Below the pieces are notes generated by a model that was not told the origin of the DNA, ran no database searches, and worked only from the letters and a program-made list of their open reading frames with translations. Positions 11,301-18,878 of a DNA stretch of 48,963 nucleotides are shown here, piece by piece. How positions within the stretch are numbered: position 1 is the first letter of the stretch; each line of letters opens with the position of its first letter. Position numbers and translations under genes: made by a program. The stretch comes from a virus, in IMG/VR virus record IMGVR_UViG_3300008107_000180, positions 1 to 48,963 of that record; one strand, 5' to 3'.

Positions 11301-12606
11301 AATCTCCATCTACTTCATCAAATAGATTTGATCTTTTGAAATCTCCTTGCCATTTAGATATAATAGTTTTTTCAATAGAAGTTCTATCAGTATCTATTAC
11401 ATTAAAATATTGACCAAGTATATTTCCTTCTCTATCTGTTCTATCTTTTACAATTATAGTTTTAAAGTTACCATAAGAAGAACTCATGGTAGATACAAAT
11501 TGACGTTTTAGTTGTTCTTTATCTTCTTTATAATTGTTTATCTTTTTCAATAAGGTGTTAATAAAAGGTTTACCTTTTGCATTTAACCTTAATTCTTCTT
11601 CCATAGCTTCCCAAGTATTATCTACTCCAGCAAGTACAGATTTTAATTGTTCATATACTTCATCGTATGATAAAAAGACTGGTTGCTTAGGAATTATACT
11701 TTCAACAAGTTTAAAACTATCATCTGATTTGTTATAAACTGTTTTAGGAATAAATGCTAAAAACTTTTTAATAGCTTCTAATGCATTATCTTTTGAGTCA
11801 TATTGAAATACCCATTCATCTTGACCTTGTGAACCTACTACTTCTGCTCCTTCAACTCCTTCTTCATCTTCTGTAACTTCCGTAGATTTATCTAAAGATG
11901 TTCCTTCTAATTTAGGTTTTGCTATTAATCTTAATGCTTGTAGCTTATCTCTAACTTCTAAAGATAAAGCATCTAAATTATTAAGTATTAATTGATAAAC
12001 TTCTCTAGGATCAGATTTGTTTATATCTGTTATATTCTGTTTAATTGATTCAATAGCTTTACTATACAATAATTTCTCTTGTTTGTTATCTCTATAGTAA
12101 GCTAAAACACTACTAGATAAAACATCTACTACTTCTTTTTGTTGATAGAAAGATTTAAATCCTGGAAGTAATAGATTGTTTGTAGTGTTAGTAGATGGTA
12201 GATCAAATAAAGGTAATTGACCTTCTATAACAGATACAACTATTTTACCAAATCTATCTTTAGATAATTTTACTTTTCCAGGAAATTGAGAATTGATACT
12301 ACCTAGTACTTTGTAAGCATTAGATAGATTATAGTCTGATCCTTTCTTATTTACAATTTTTAGTTGTCCTTCTTCTTCTCTAAAAAGATTAGCTCCATTA
12401 GGAGCTTTCTTAGATTTAAGATAAGTAATTAAACCTTCTTTATCAGTAGGTATAAGTTCCTTACCTTTAAAATATTCTTCTATTTGTTCAATAGAAGGAG
12501 TTTCTTCTCCATTTTGTATAAAAAGATCAAAAGCAGCATCATACAATCCTGCTTTCTTTTCTAATAACTTCCATTCTAGAGAATTAGTATTAGGACAAGC
12601 TTTCAT
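2335..12606 (-). CDS. Giant virion-packaged RNA polymerase (crAss-like, phi14:2 gp66 type) with long C-terminal extension
   Basis: The 3,423-residue protein has a GSDFDVDKLYVYNY motif with aspartates at 1400, 1402 and 1404. This matches the DxDxD metal-binding loop of double-psi beta-barrel RNA polymerases, as in the virion polymerase of crAss-like phage phi14:2, which is injected with the genome to transcribe early genes. A GNNPIL element follows about 160 residues later. Around residue 2180 is a zincin-like helix reading KEIVH, so the first histidine of HExxH is missing. Residues ~2330-2700 are charged and coiled-coil-like. Near 3215 is an FRRWIPEG motif, and near 3305 a hydrophobic stretch followed by DDDDEW. 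At this size it is probably a fusion of the polymerase with another cargo protein. It follows the 1,304-residue cargo gene by 9 nt. Confidence 0.85.
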   Translation of the reverse strand: MKACPNTNSLEWKLLEKKAGLYDAAFDLFIQNGEETPSIEQIEEYFKGKELIPTDKEGLITYLKSKKAPNGANLFREEEGQLKIVNKKGSDYNLSNAYKVLGSINSQFPGKVKLSKDRFGKIVVSVIEGQLPLFDLPSTNTTNNLLLPGFKSFYQQKEVVDVLSSSVLAYYRDNKQEKLLYSKAIESIKQNITDINKSDPREVYQLILNNLDALSLEVRDKLQALRLIAKPKLEGTSLDKSTEVTEDEEGVEGAEVVGSQGQDEWVFQYDSKDNALEAIKKFLAFIPKTVYNKSDDSFKLVESIIPKQPVFLSYDEVYEQLKSVLAGVDNTWEAMEEELRLNAKGKPFINTLLKKINNYKEDKEQLKRQFVSTMSSSYGNFKTIIVKDRTDREGNILGQYFNVIDTDRTSIEKTIISKWQGDFKRSNLFDEVDGDLILSKEKVEEYRKRLKEIKEEPTLENVKEVLEKIGITISDNTLDRLVNGVVNRLSINQQFTSDSGLFKLIDLRLGAKEVKEGEDEFNELDEETIVNDPTVNNSAIRALAKLDSYNNESYYSNTFKDGEGNTVYSYTFNKFLTKEFNKILNDDNHVKSLLDITFNKPIFNGETPIYDTWLYLRDTKPELFKEIFTISPLDTLKVGKDGTKLSSMSDLDLEITQLALMQNSGSRKKGLGGEDTKGTRIIKYLITVPDKTTSYVVQGTGIDVKLFFDKEGYRIGKRTIDALYSVVASEHNRILSQQARKSENKAYNKGSNFFFFFPTLNDLIFNKDENGKKTTVKLPTDKIGDKTVEQIIKEELNRIIKNDVSNKLQQWKELGISSQTLKLVDYNYLQKILASQTDDQNNQLTLAAADYIVNSILAKFNSHQTFIDDPAVYFKTDVATTWDNVGKRLTNLIAPFKEGMIDSTNKYFLSVKLADIESSALNNAQLAARLSKYYEDNNIGLPYDAIKGTDAQEYITLTEKLKVMYMYGEISTKLYNDLLEKIKTQGNNLVLTKDELEKILFSSDKPVYSSRIVSKEDDTIYREYIKSSSLPLIPQFTQGLEIDKLRVAMEKLQNSSSKSVRAAFNTATKLGGKQSINIWNTDGTIKDDLDLTSYAVELDRSNFGIQQEIPYDETKDETVRSTQVLKLLFDSIEEVSGFRYDNKVYSGQELKKIYDDLQNQIYEDGLKSIEKRIVKNGQLNKPELIKLLKGEGIKRNYSPAQISFLISNLENTDFEIPFWAHTNNDKEQSMLTSIWTNKVLKQKMPGGSYVLVSEEGMQGKSVGALYSQSYDPATGLKPMRIVYKKDTEQLEEEEYKKLSKADREGYREIVKPAQVIMSWNLRDQNGKLLNQNDYITTDEQGNKFLDTKKIPKELLNQFGFRIPNQGHNSMSLIEIVGFLPDIYQGVVIASRNFVTQMGSDFDVDKLYVYNYYLNADKEGNLSKQDDAKNKLVDIHKSVLYNKSVFESVVKPLDLGKISYETADGKKGGIAEKIKKQENTNKENYLNPDYSKNKYLQSVDGKAMVGITSVSNTFSTLLQGKEISLQKVVVINDEKQYVPNYIIFEVDGKIKEFSDLSSAFTYSGRKKNELHQSIQSASVDNGNNPILSYINVNPATSSALTLMLDLGLEEDEIYGLLAQPILKEYTKRVKLSKSKLQDEVKKEEDILLDLIKENSVLYNELSTKLKMDDLENYPLSKNHFNQVLFNEGKTDLTNEEIQVLVLQKFAQLKEIGDKLSRFQNLLNIESKGVGKSLLDLSDRRTSIDKLFNSIQFKNINKLVGEFDEGELTPNTITGYALTNSIFAADDVIKNSNLMPYSTEEFKKLLKQYESITNKEPNTDQKYEVWKAIKAFIFSNYFDPTERTRIFFDGKDNKSLNTRINALRKTKLKNNQFILRLDLSKVDLSGKNPSYVFYNSSKEADIEELNTYKSFYELVYNEDPEIVSIGQDLIRYFYLNGGITNSKDWGRFIDASMLTNIGLSEFAKTVNFSIPETYGYKPEISDVLLQLFQHKPYLTVRLNNTADVKIKDGVITINKEKIPRELISASSTKPVVVFNLNKKLYKLDNRDEDGNYIYRSIPTLGKKFFNEYQQDKVDNPVDFQIRETVNNPQTYPNPFVEDEFDGILDVTVSEALSNINNNKYHKELVNLFKKLEGIIGNIKIESTEEVGYFGRWDQKTIGVSLKELEDKGRLNRETVESTILKEIVHVLNTKLFRSEFTPTPEQIQARAAINTLYNSIRERVLSGELTQWNSADFIKYESILAKLRSKKGVTDQENEFLLTNKAKFYGLTNVEDFLHDALLQEEFRDLLNSIPYDADKSLLDRFIDLISEILNKFGKLVNINKGSALEEAFVQLIKLTNETNQQSDNTTQDEQIFYDLAEKKIKKEEQKNYEKVIKDFEVREKRISEDITKANANKDKVLATTLTNRLKEIRLEKEELIADNTLETLIKFANNDFKYIESILAKPELNESELERSSLYLGTWSNIDNIDIYKILSSYDVRTESPKAIIFKEIAEKAKRLNTRIEEAKIEVEIQLVQDLLKRNVSRDQLTVHSDVGYTQSKTRDISTSNNVILDVVDQLIRTADFATTTELNKLIKRVEDLTEKLSKLNITSREDFARVFGQVDEDGQLTGSVVSALSYEYFRVRDLLLENIKDAPNPGAKKKASEKYYNWIKENHIIVDPNKLYQEDNDGIFIYKPDAKYLQALEKELGEDYQKVIKEAKEKTEEYNDLLRLQIEATKDNPDAARILETWKLENSPLIYIDNLVNGLTIRKSEGKIIYNHGWQFISKRAKSQWEDSKYNELQKNDDLKEYYDWYVSTMKELNEYLPYNVRKNLKSTDIPSISKKLLEELHDTGINKYANRTWSALLEELSVKKNEVQKLVNPETGKEEKQFSFQYLEELDPKDKSYNLTQVIKLFAAQAIGYKHKSQIEDKIRLSQSILDNALETDKVGKTTTTKGLANLRSQLNYAIDAGLYGIKKDNKEGRSNIQFITSADKEKLAREIQKIEASDMTDVKKANAISKATEKYTRVLTWSKVGDTLLQYTQLKGMGWNIFGGVNNALFGQLANANWAATGVDYSDDDLQKAIGTMLIAQSPNDSSTRKKVESLMIKFNTVKQLRDKIYSATTNYNKARKGLQKLSPYELYAQGEYFVQGQVMVALLNATKVKVTEDGVEKEISLFEAFDENGNWNTEKFGENSEYSELGANTLKFKFKLDSLLKKIHGNYDPNANIAINEKFVGRALIQFRRWIPEGVAQRFDGEKYDNYLERTTKGRYLTYYDLGWKNSLKTLLKLAITRGKDSSFKDLNLEEDNLNIVKENMKKNLREIYFKLSMMGMFMLLSGLDDDDEWTRRAKNYSLNTILRLQDDIEFYYSPMAFDNITRSALPVSSIIVDFAKFSDSFVDTLEGNGEYKSGKHSGDSKLLWKGAKLLPLTTAVTNLINKGEAQESFRK

Positions 12607-12615
12607 TAATGTAGA

Positions 12616-15600
12616 TTAAGGTTTACATCTATCTTTATATTCTTTAGATTCTTCTTCTGTAGGATTTTCAGATTGAAATTCATCAGCTTCAAATTCATCT
12701 AAAGTATTAAGACCACTTTTTTTATTTGTGGTTAAAGATACAAATTTTTGTCCATTTTCAGTTGTAAAATCCAAATTTTCTTTTGACTGTGACTCTTTCA
12801 AGAAATCAAAGTTTAAGTTAATTGTAGGTTGTACAAATACTGTTTGTTTATTATTACCTATGTTAACAGCTATTACATTAGTTCTTGATATAGAAGATAA
12901 GTGCTCATTATAACTTTTCTTTTTATATTCAATTACATTATTATCTTTTGTATTTAATATAGGAACTTTAAATTCTCTTTTACTATTTATCTTAGTTAAA
13001 TCTGCTCTATAGAAAGTATTATTTAATAAAGCAATAACTCTATTTCTTTTACCTTCATTAGTAATATCATTAGCTCCATAAAATAAAGGTTTACCACTTT
13101 GTCCATTCTGTACAGATGGATTAGATAATATTTTTAGTCCTCCAGATACTAATTCAAGATAGTTGTTATTACTTCTTAAATCTTGGTTAATTCTTTCAAC
13201 ATTAGCTTCTCCTTTATCAGTACTTGATAAGTCTGTTGCTGTAAACCATTGATTAAAATACCAAGATAATCCTTGTGGAGTAGTTATATCTTGATCGTAT
13301 TCATTTTGAATTTTAACAACTAGTTGTTGTTCTTCTTCTGTCAATTTAGATTCTTGTCCTTTCTTTCCTTTTTTAAAGAATAAATTAAAAGCTTTCATCA
13401 ATGAATCTACTATCTCAGAATCAACTCTATCAATATCAACAGGTAAAGCTATTTGCTTACCATCAGGAGTTGGAGTCATTGTATATAGATAACCTGATCT
13501 TGAACCTTGTTTATTTAATAATTCTTCTTTGTCATAAATACTATTTAAACTATCTTCAAACTGTTCATTTCTTCCTATTAGAAAATCAGGAGTAAAAGAA
13601 AAGTTATCTGCAACTAAAGCTTTTTCTCCTATATTTAAAACTCCTGCTGTTTTTCTACCAACTGTATCTTTAACTTCTTTATTTTTAAAGATAAAATTTC
13701 TTGCAAATACTAGTTGTTTATTTTGTCCTCTATAAGTTGGTAAATAACCTATAAGTTTTTCTTTATAATAAACTCCTATTGGTACTGTGTTTATATCATC
13801 TTTATTTGCTTCATAGAAAGGAGAATCTGTATCAATTTTAAGAGTTAACTCTGTACCAACGGAGATGGTATTATCATGTAATATTTTGTAATTATCATTA
13901 ATAATGGTACTATCAATAGTGTTTCCTTCTTGATCTTGTTCTTGAGCTTCGTAAGCAAGTTTGTTGTGGTTACCATAAATTTCTGTAGTTAGAGTTTCTT
14001 GTTTATTTAATTGTTCGTTTATAATATTTTCTTGTTCTTGTTTTTCTTTTTCAGTAGGAGGTACATAGATTTCAGATATAGGAGTAAGATTAGAAAGCTG
14101 ATCTACTGCTAACGTTTTATCTTGTACTTCTGCATCTTTTTGAACTTCTTCAATAACATTGTCAACTTTCTGAGTATTTTCTTCATTGTTTTGTTTATTA
14201 AGTTCTTCTCTTTTTTTAGAAATTTGATCAATAATTTCTGGAGTAGTTAAATTATTTTTATCTGATTCTTCTAAAAAAGCATCTAAATCTTTTTCAGTTT
14301 GAACATTATTTATTTGTTCACTTAATTTAGTTCTTTTCTCTTGATCTGCTTTTAATTTAGCTTCTTCATAATCTGCTTTTTTCTTAGCTTTGACTTCTGC
14401 TTCTTTTTGCTCTTTCTCTTTTCTTTCTTTCTCTTTTGTTAACTCTTTGATAGCAGGATCAATTACTTCTTTTTTAAACTTCTTTGGATCGTTTAATATC
14501 TTAGAATAATTATCTTTTGCTTTATTAATTTCTTGTTTAGCAACAAGTTGATTTGCATAATCTTTTGCTAATGGAGCAAGTACACCAATCTTAGATTCTA
14601 GTTCTTTATCTAAATTAGGATTCTCTTTTACTAAATCACTATAAAGAGATGTTACTATTTGACTTTCCGATCTAAGAAGATCAGCAGATTTTTTATCACC
14701 TTTTGCTTCTTGATAAAGTACTGCACTTTGATATGCTAAGGTTTCTGCTTTGTATTTTGCAGCATCTATTTGATTAATTGGAAAATTAACATTAAGATTT
14801 AGCTCCTTATTTTGAGAAGCTTTTGTTAAATCTGTTAATGTTGATTCTAGTGAATATACATCTAATCTTCTTCTAAATGCTTCTGATGCTACATGAGGGT
14901 CTTGTATAATAGCATTTAAATCTCTAAACTCTTTATTTAATTGTCTAAGATCAATTGCTTTTTTAGCTGCTGTTTCTTTATATTGATTATCATCTACATT
15001 ATCTGCAAGACCTTGATTTTGAGCATCTGTTTTTCCATTCTCTCTAATTATAGTATTATCTACAGATGCAATACTTGCAATTTCTTTACTTAGTTCTTCT
15101 GATGTTTCAGTTCTTATAGATTTAAGTGCTGCAATATTAAATAGATTATTTCTAGCTACTTCTGCACCTACTCTATCATCATTTTTAATTGCTGTATTTA
15201 AATCTTCTTGATTCTTTCTAAGATATTCTATATCTGTTTTTAAAGTAGATATAGTTTCTTTATGATATTTCTGTTTTTCTATTCCCTCTAATTGATAAGC
15301 AGATACTCTTTGAGTTTTACCATTTTCATCTTCATAAGTTTTATATGGAACAAACTCTAATCCAGCAGTTTGTCCTATACCTCCTATAGCTCCTAATATA
15401 CCTGTTATAGCTCCTTCTTCTGATGCTAATGTATTTAAATATATATCACTATTACTTTTTCTTTTAGCTCCTTTAGTTTGTTCTAAACCTATTTTTTCAC
15501 CAACTAAAGTATTAGTTTCTTCTAGATATTCTTGCCCAGATTCTCTAGCTAATTTACCTAATGTACTTGCTTGTTTAGGTAATTCTTTTTCTAACAAAGT

Positions 15601-16530
15601 TAATCTTTTAACATAATCACTAAGATTTTCTTTATTACCTCTTATTAATTGAGATTTTGCAGATTGACTTAAATTACTATATGATTTAAAAACAGGATTT
15701 AAAGATGTAATATTAAGAAGTAAATTAGTATTAAAACTAAAATTATAAGTATTTGCAGCACCTTCTGATGCAAGTCTTATAGCTTCTTGTTCTGGTACAG
15801 GAACTTTAATTCCATCACCATAATCATATCCATTATTTATAATATCATCTTTTAATTTACTATACACATCTGCTCCTGATCTAACTGCTTCTGCATGAGT
15901 CAAACCTGCTGCTGTACCTAATTGAGCTAAACCTTGTGTAGTTTTTGCAATAGCTTCTGCTCCTTTAGTTGTTTTTATAATATTTTGAATAGTTCCATTT
16001 AATAATTTTGCTCCTTTACCTAAAGCACCTCCTATACCTGCTCCAGTTAAACCAAAAGAAGCAATAGATGTTATTAATCCTTCTGCATGATTAACCCACC
16101 ATCCAGAATCAGATAAAGGTGCAAATTCATTTGATGGAGTTTCTTGATAATTTTTTAGTCCTCCAAGAAAATCTTTATCTAATTTCTTTTTACCTTCTTT
16201 TGCTAATTCTGTAATAGCATTAGTATATTCTTTAGTGTCATCTCTATCAAATAATTCTACTATATCTCCTGTAGTTTCTAATATATCTAATCCAATAGCA
16301 GGAACTATTCTAAGTAAAGTATTACCTACTTGATCTATAGCAGGTTGTTGTCTAGCTTTATATCCATCTAAATCTCCATATGCAGGTAAATAACCTTTAT
16401 CATATTGAGTTTTTTCATATATAGATTGAGTATTACCTACTTTTTCAGAAGTAGCTAATAGTGGATCAACATCTTGATTAAATGTTGATTGTAGTTCTGC
16501 CTTACTTTTTAAACTTAACTTTTTTCCCAT
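12616..16530 (-). CDS. Large internal virion (cargo/ejection) protein
   Basis: The 1,304-residue protein sits between the 592-residue gene (1-nt overlap) and the virion polymerase gene. Residues ~72-92 and ~150-178 are hydrophobic and glycine-rich (SIASFGLTGAGIGGALGKG), as is a second Gly-rich patch near 380. These resemble membrane-inserting segments of podovirus ejection proteins. Residues ~690-750 form a highly charged Lys/Glu/Ala coiled coil. crAss-like phages encode two or three such large proteins that are packed in the capsid or tail lumen and leave with the DNA. No catalytic motif was seen. The cargo role is inferred from order, size and composition. Confidence 0.7.
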   Translation of the reverse strand: MGKKLSLKSKAELQSTFNQDVDPLLATSEKVGNTQSIYEKTQYDKGYLPAYGDLDGYKARQQPAIDQVGNTLLRIVPAIGLDILETTGDIVELFDRDDTKEYTNAITELAKEGKKKLDKDFLGGLKNYQETPSNEFAPLSDSGWWVNHAEGLITSIASFGLTGAGIGGALGKGAKLLNGTIQNIIKTTKGAEAIAKTTQGLAQLGTAAGLTHAEAVRSGADVYSKLKDDIINNGYDYGDGIKVPVPEQEAIRLASEGAANTYNFSFNTNLLLNITSLNPVFKSYSNLSQSAKSQLIRGNKENLSDYVKRLTLLEKELPKQASTLGKLARESGQEYLEETNTLVGEKIGLEQTKGAKRKSNSDIYLNTLASEEGAITGILGAIGGIGQTAGLEFVPYKTYEDENGKTQRVSAYQLEGIEKQKYHKETISTLKTDIEYLRKNQEDLNTAIKNDDRVGAEVARNNLFNIAALKSIRTETSEELSKEIASIASVDNTIIRENGKTDAQNQGLADNVDDNQYKETAAKKAIDLRQLNKEFRDLNAIIQDPHVASEAFRRRLDVYSLESTLTDLTKASQNKELNLNVNFPINQIDAAKYKAETLAYQSAVLYQEAKGDKKSADLLRSESQIVTSLYSDLVKENPNLDKELESKIGVLAPLAKDYANQLVAKQEINKAKDNYSKILNDPKKFKKEVIDPAIKELTKEKERKEKEQKEAEVKAKKKADYEEAKLKADQEKRTKLSEQINNVQTEKDLDAFLEESDKNNLTTPEIIDQISKKREELNKQNNEENTQKVDNVIEEVQKDAEVQDKTLAVDQLSNLTPISEIYVPPTEKEKQEQENIINEQLNKQETLTTEIYGNHNKLAYEAQEQDQEGNTIDSTIINDNYKILHDNTISVGTELTLKIDTDSPFYEANKDDINTVPIGVYYKEKLIGYLPTYRGQNKQLVFARNFIFKNKEVKDTVGRKTAGVLNIGEKALVADNFSFTPDFLIGRNEQFEDSLNSIYDKEELLNKQGSRSGYLYTMTPTPDGKQIALPVDIDRVDSEIVDSLMKAFNLFFKKGKKGQESKLTEEEQQLVVKIQNEYDQDITTPQGLSWYFNQWFTATDLSSTDKGEANVERINQDLRSNNNYLELVSGGLKILSNPSVQNGQSGKPLFYGANDITNEGKRNRVIALLNNTFYRADLTKINSKREFKVPILNTKDNNVIEYKKKSYNEHLSSISRTNVIAVNIGNNKQTVFVQPTINLNFDFLKESQSKENLDFTTENGQKFVSLTTNKKSGLNTLDEFEADEFQSENPTEEESKEYKDRCKP

Positions 16531-18308
16531 TATTTAAAAAATAAAGCTATCTGAGTAACATCATCTAGAGATACTTCTTTTCCATGTTCTTTTACAAAAT
16601 CAGGATTGTCTGTCCTTAAAATAACTCTACCTTCTGGAGTTTCTTGTATCTCAAAGTTAATACCTGCAATATCTACATTGTTTACAATTCCAGGAAGTTC
16701 TTTCATAGCATTGTAAGCTTTATTTACTAATGCTGATTTTTGAGCATCAGAACTATTGTAGTAACTAGCTTCTCTTGTTACTGCTAAATCTTTACCATTT
16801 AAAACAGCAGCATAAGGATTTGCAAAAGCTTCATTTCCAGCTATTACAGTAAATCTATTCTTAGGAGAATACTCACCTTTAATATCTATTGCATTTTGAA
16901 AATCTTTTACTGTATCAAAATCAGTATCAAATTGCTCGTTTATCTTTTTTAGGAACTTAGGATCAGAACCAGATATTTTTTCTCCTGTAGTTGGGTTATA
17001 AAATACTCTATTATTAAATGATATTTTTAAATCATCTGTAGCTTTCTGTCCTAAACTTTTACCTGATGCTCCAACTGCTGTATAATCAAATCCAGGTTTA
17101 TATGTATCAGGAGCAGCTTTTATAATAGGTGTATTTTCATCTGCTTCTTTTGTTTCTACTTGCTTAATATAATCATTTACTATCTTAAATGCTTCCTTAG
17201 AATTAGGTTTAGTTTCTGGACTAAATGTTTTTAATATTCTATCAAACTTAGTTTTCTCATTAGCATCTAAATTAGTATATGCTTTTTCTGCATTAAATGC
17301 TTTACCAGATGTTTGAGCACTTCTACTATTTATAGGTGCAAGTCCTCCTATAATATTATTATTTGCTTGTGTTTGTACAGGATCAGAACCTAGTTTTGTT
17401 TTACTAATAATAGGAATTTTTGTTTCTACACTTTGTGATAATTCATATTTACTTCCATCATTATCAGTTAATACTTTTCCTTGATTAGATAAATAAAACT
17501 CACTATGTCTCTGGCTATCTCTTTTTGAGAAGCCATATACTTTTTCTAATCCAGTAGCAAGTATAGATTTTTCAATTTCTTTATCTGCTTGTTCTGATGT
17601 AAGACCATCAAGTTCTTGTAACTTTCTTTTTTCTTGTCTATACTCATTAGTTCCTCTATATCTCTGAATTGCAGGATTTAAATATTTGTTTTTAATATCT
17701 TGTGAAGATATACCTCCTCTAGTTATACTTTGTAAGAACTCAGGATTATTTTTATCTTGAGATAATTCACCTTCATTATAACTAGCTTCTATTTGATTAA
17801 ATAATGCTTCTTTAGGTTTATCATAATCTAATCTTTCTTGTACATCATAACTAAAACGATTATAAGTACCATCTTCATTTACTGTACCTTTAAAGTTTTC
17901 TGGTCTTGTAAAATCTAATGCTTTTTCTCCAAGCCTTTGTTTCTCTGAAATATATTGTTCGTATATTTTTTTATTATCTAATGCAGCAATTCTATCTCTA
18001 TCTGATCCGTAGTTCTTTACTAATTGAGATACTATGTTAGATGAGTTTTCAAAACTATCATCTGAACCAGCTATTTCGTCAATAGCTTTTGAAAATTGAT
18101 TATAATGCTTTTCTCCAATAGCTTGATCTTGTTCTAAATATTGATCATTAGCCATTTGAATAGCTAATGCATTAGATATATCTAAATTCTTATTATAGCG
18201 ATCTTGTAAAGTATCACCTAGACTTTTTAAAGTATCAAAATTACTACCCACAAATTGAGGTACATATTTTGAATTACTTTGTCTTACTTGATCATATAAT
18301 TCTGCCAT
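16530..18308 (-). CDS. Virion cargo/internal structural protein
   Basis: The 592-residue protein begins MAELYDQVRQSNSKYVPQFVGSN. It is charged and mostly helical in its first ~250 residues, with a more mixed C-terminal part. It has no signal peptide, membrane segment or catalytic motif that I can see. It is the first of three overlapping or abutting genes (592, 1,304 and 3,423 residues) that match the cargo block of crAss-like phages upstream of the virion polymerase. Stop and start overlap with the next gene, so translation is probably coupled. The exact role is unknown. Confidence 0.65.
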   Translation of the reverse strand: MAELYDQVRQSNSKYVPQFVGSNFDTLKSLGDTLQDRYNKNLDISNALAIQMANDQYLEQDQAIGEKHYNQFSKAIDEIAGSDDSFENSSNIVSQLVKNYGSDRDRIAALDNKKIYEQYISEKQRLGEKALDFTRPENFKGTVNEDGTYNRFSYDVQERLDYDKPKEALFNQIEASYNEGELSQDKNNPEFLQSITRGGISSQDIKNKYLNPAIQRYRGTNEYRQEKRKLQELDGLTSEQADKEIEKSILATGLEKVYGFSKRDSQRHSEFYLSNQGKVLTDNDGSKYELSQSVETKIPIISKTKLGSDPVQTQANNNIIGGLAPINSRSAQTSGKAFNAEKAYTNLDANEKTKFDRILKTFSPETKPNSKEAFKIVNDYIKQVETKEADENTPIIKAAPDTYKPGFDYTAVGASGKSLGQKATDDLKISFNNRVFYNPTTGEKISGSDPKFLKKINEQFDTDFDTVKDFQNAIDIKGEYSPKNRFTVIAGNEAFANPYAAVLNGKDLAVTREASYYNSSDAQKSALVNKAYNAMKELPGIVNNVDIAGINFEIQETPEGRVILRTDNPDFVKEHGKEVSLDDVTQIALFFK

Positions 18309-18310
18309 AA

Positions 18311-18541
18311 TTATTCATTTATAATTACCATTCTAAAACTTTCCATTGGTAAACCATTGTGAAATCTACGTTCTTGTAACTCCATAAAAGATTTTTCTTT
18401 AGTCAAACCTTTATAATTAAATGTTGATATTTCATTTAGAAATTTATTAGACCAAACAATTTGAATTTGATTTTCTATATACTTAACTTGGTATGACCAA
18501 AAGAAACTATGATTAAAAATTTTTTCTTTTAATTTTAACAT
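18311..18541 (-). CDS. Small hypothetical protein
   Basis: The 76-residue product begins MLKLKEKIFNHSFFWS. I chose the ATG at 18541, 10 nt after the previous stop, over an upstream ATG at 18574 that would overlap the preceding gene by 23 nt. It contains several aromatic residues and ends FRMVIINE. No family recognised. Its tight spacing inside the tail/cargo operon suggests a small virion or assembly factor, but nothing in the sequence shows this directly. Confidence 0.5.
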   Translation of the reverse strand: MLKLKEKIFNHSFFWSYQVKYIENQIQIVWSNKFLNEISTFNYKGLTKEKSFMELQERRFHNGLPMESFRMVIINE

Positions 18542-18551
18542 ATTATAAATT

Positions 18552-18848
18552 TTAATTGTAAGTTTTATTAACAAAATCTATCCAATTAGAAATTTCTTGA
18601 ACATTAGTAGATTTGAATTCAGCTAATACAGTATCTTGTTCTATATTAACATTATTAAATAAATCTTTTAAGGGAGTTTCTCCTCTTTTTTCATTGTTTA
18701 TTACAAATGACCTATAAATACCATTACTATTAAAAATAGGATTTAATTCATCACTCATGTCTCCTATTCCTAAGAAACCTTGAATAACTGTGTACTTTTT
18801 CTTATTACAAGTAAAAGTTTTTTCTGGTAACATTTCTTGTGTAAGCAT
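18552..18848 (-). CDS. Small hypothetical protein
   Basis: The 98-residue protein starts MLTQEMLPEKTFTCNKKKYT and looks like a compact soluble alpha/beta domain. No membrane segment, cysteine cluster or known motif stands out. It lies 30 nt after the 479-residue HEEGG-block gene and 10 nt before the next small gene, so it is in the late tail operon. Function unknown. Confidence 0.55.
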   Translation of the reverse strand: MLTQEMLPEKTFTCNKKKYTVIQGFLGIGDMSDELNPIFNSNGIYRSFVINNEKRGETPLKDLFNNVNIEQDTVLAEFKSTNVQEISNWIDFVNKTYN

Positions 18849-18878
18849 AATTTAGTTTATTTAAGTTTATTATATTTA

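Noticed and set aside
5216-11737. Plus-strand open frames inside the virion polymerase gene
   Set aside because: They are antisense shadows of a single 3,423-codon gene with Ser/Leu/Phe-rich, non-protein-like translations.
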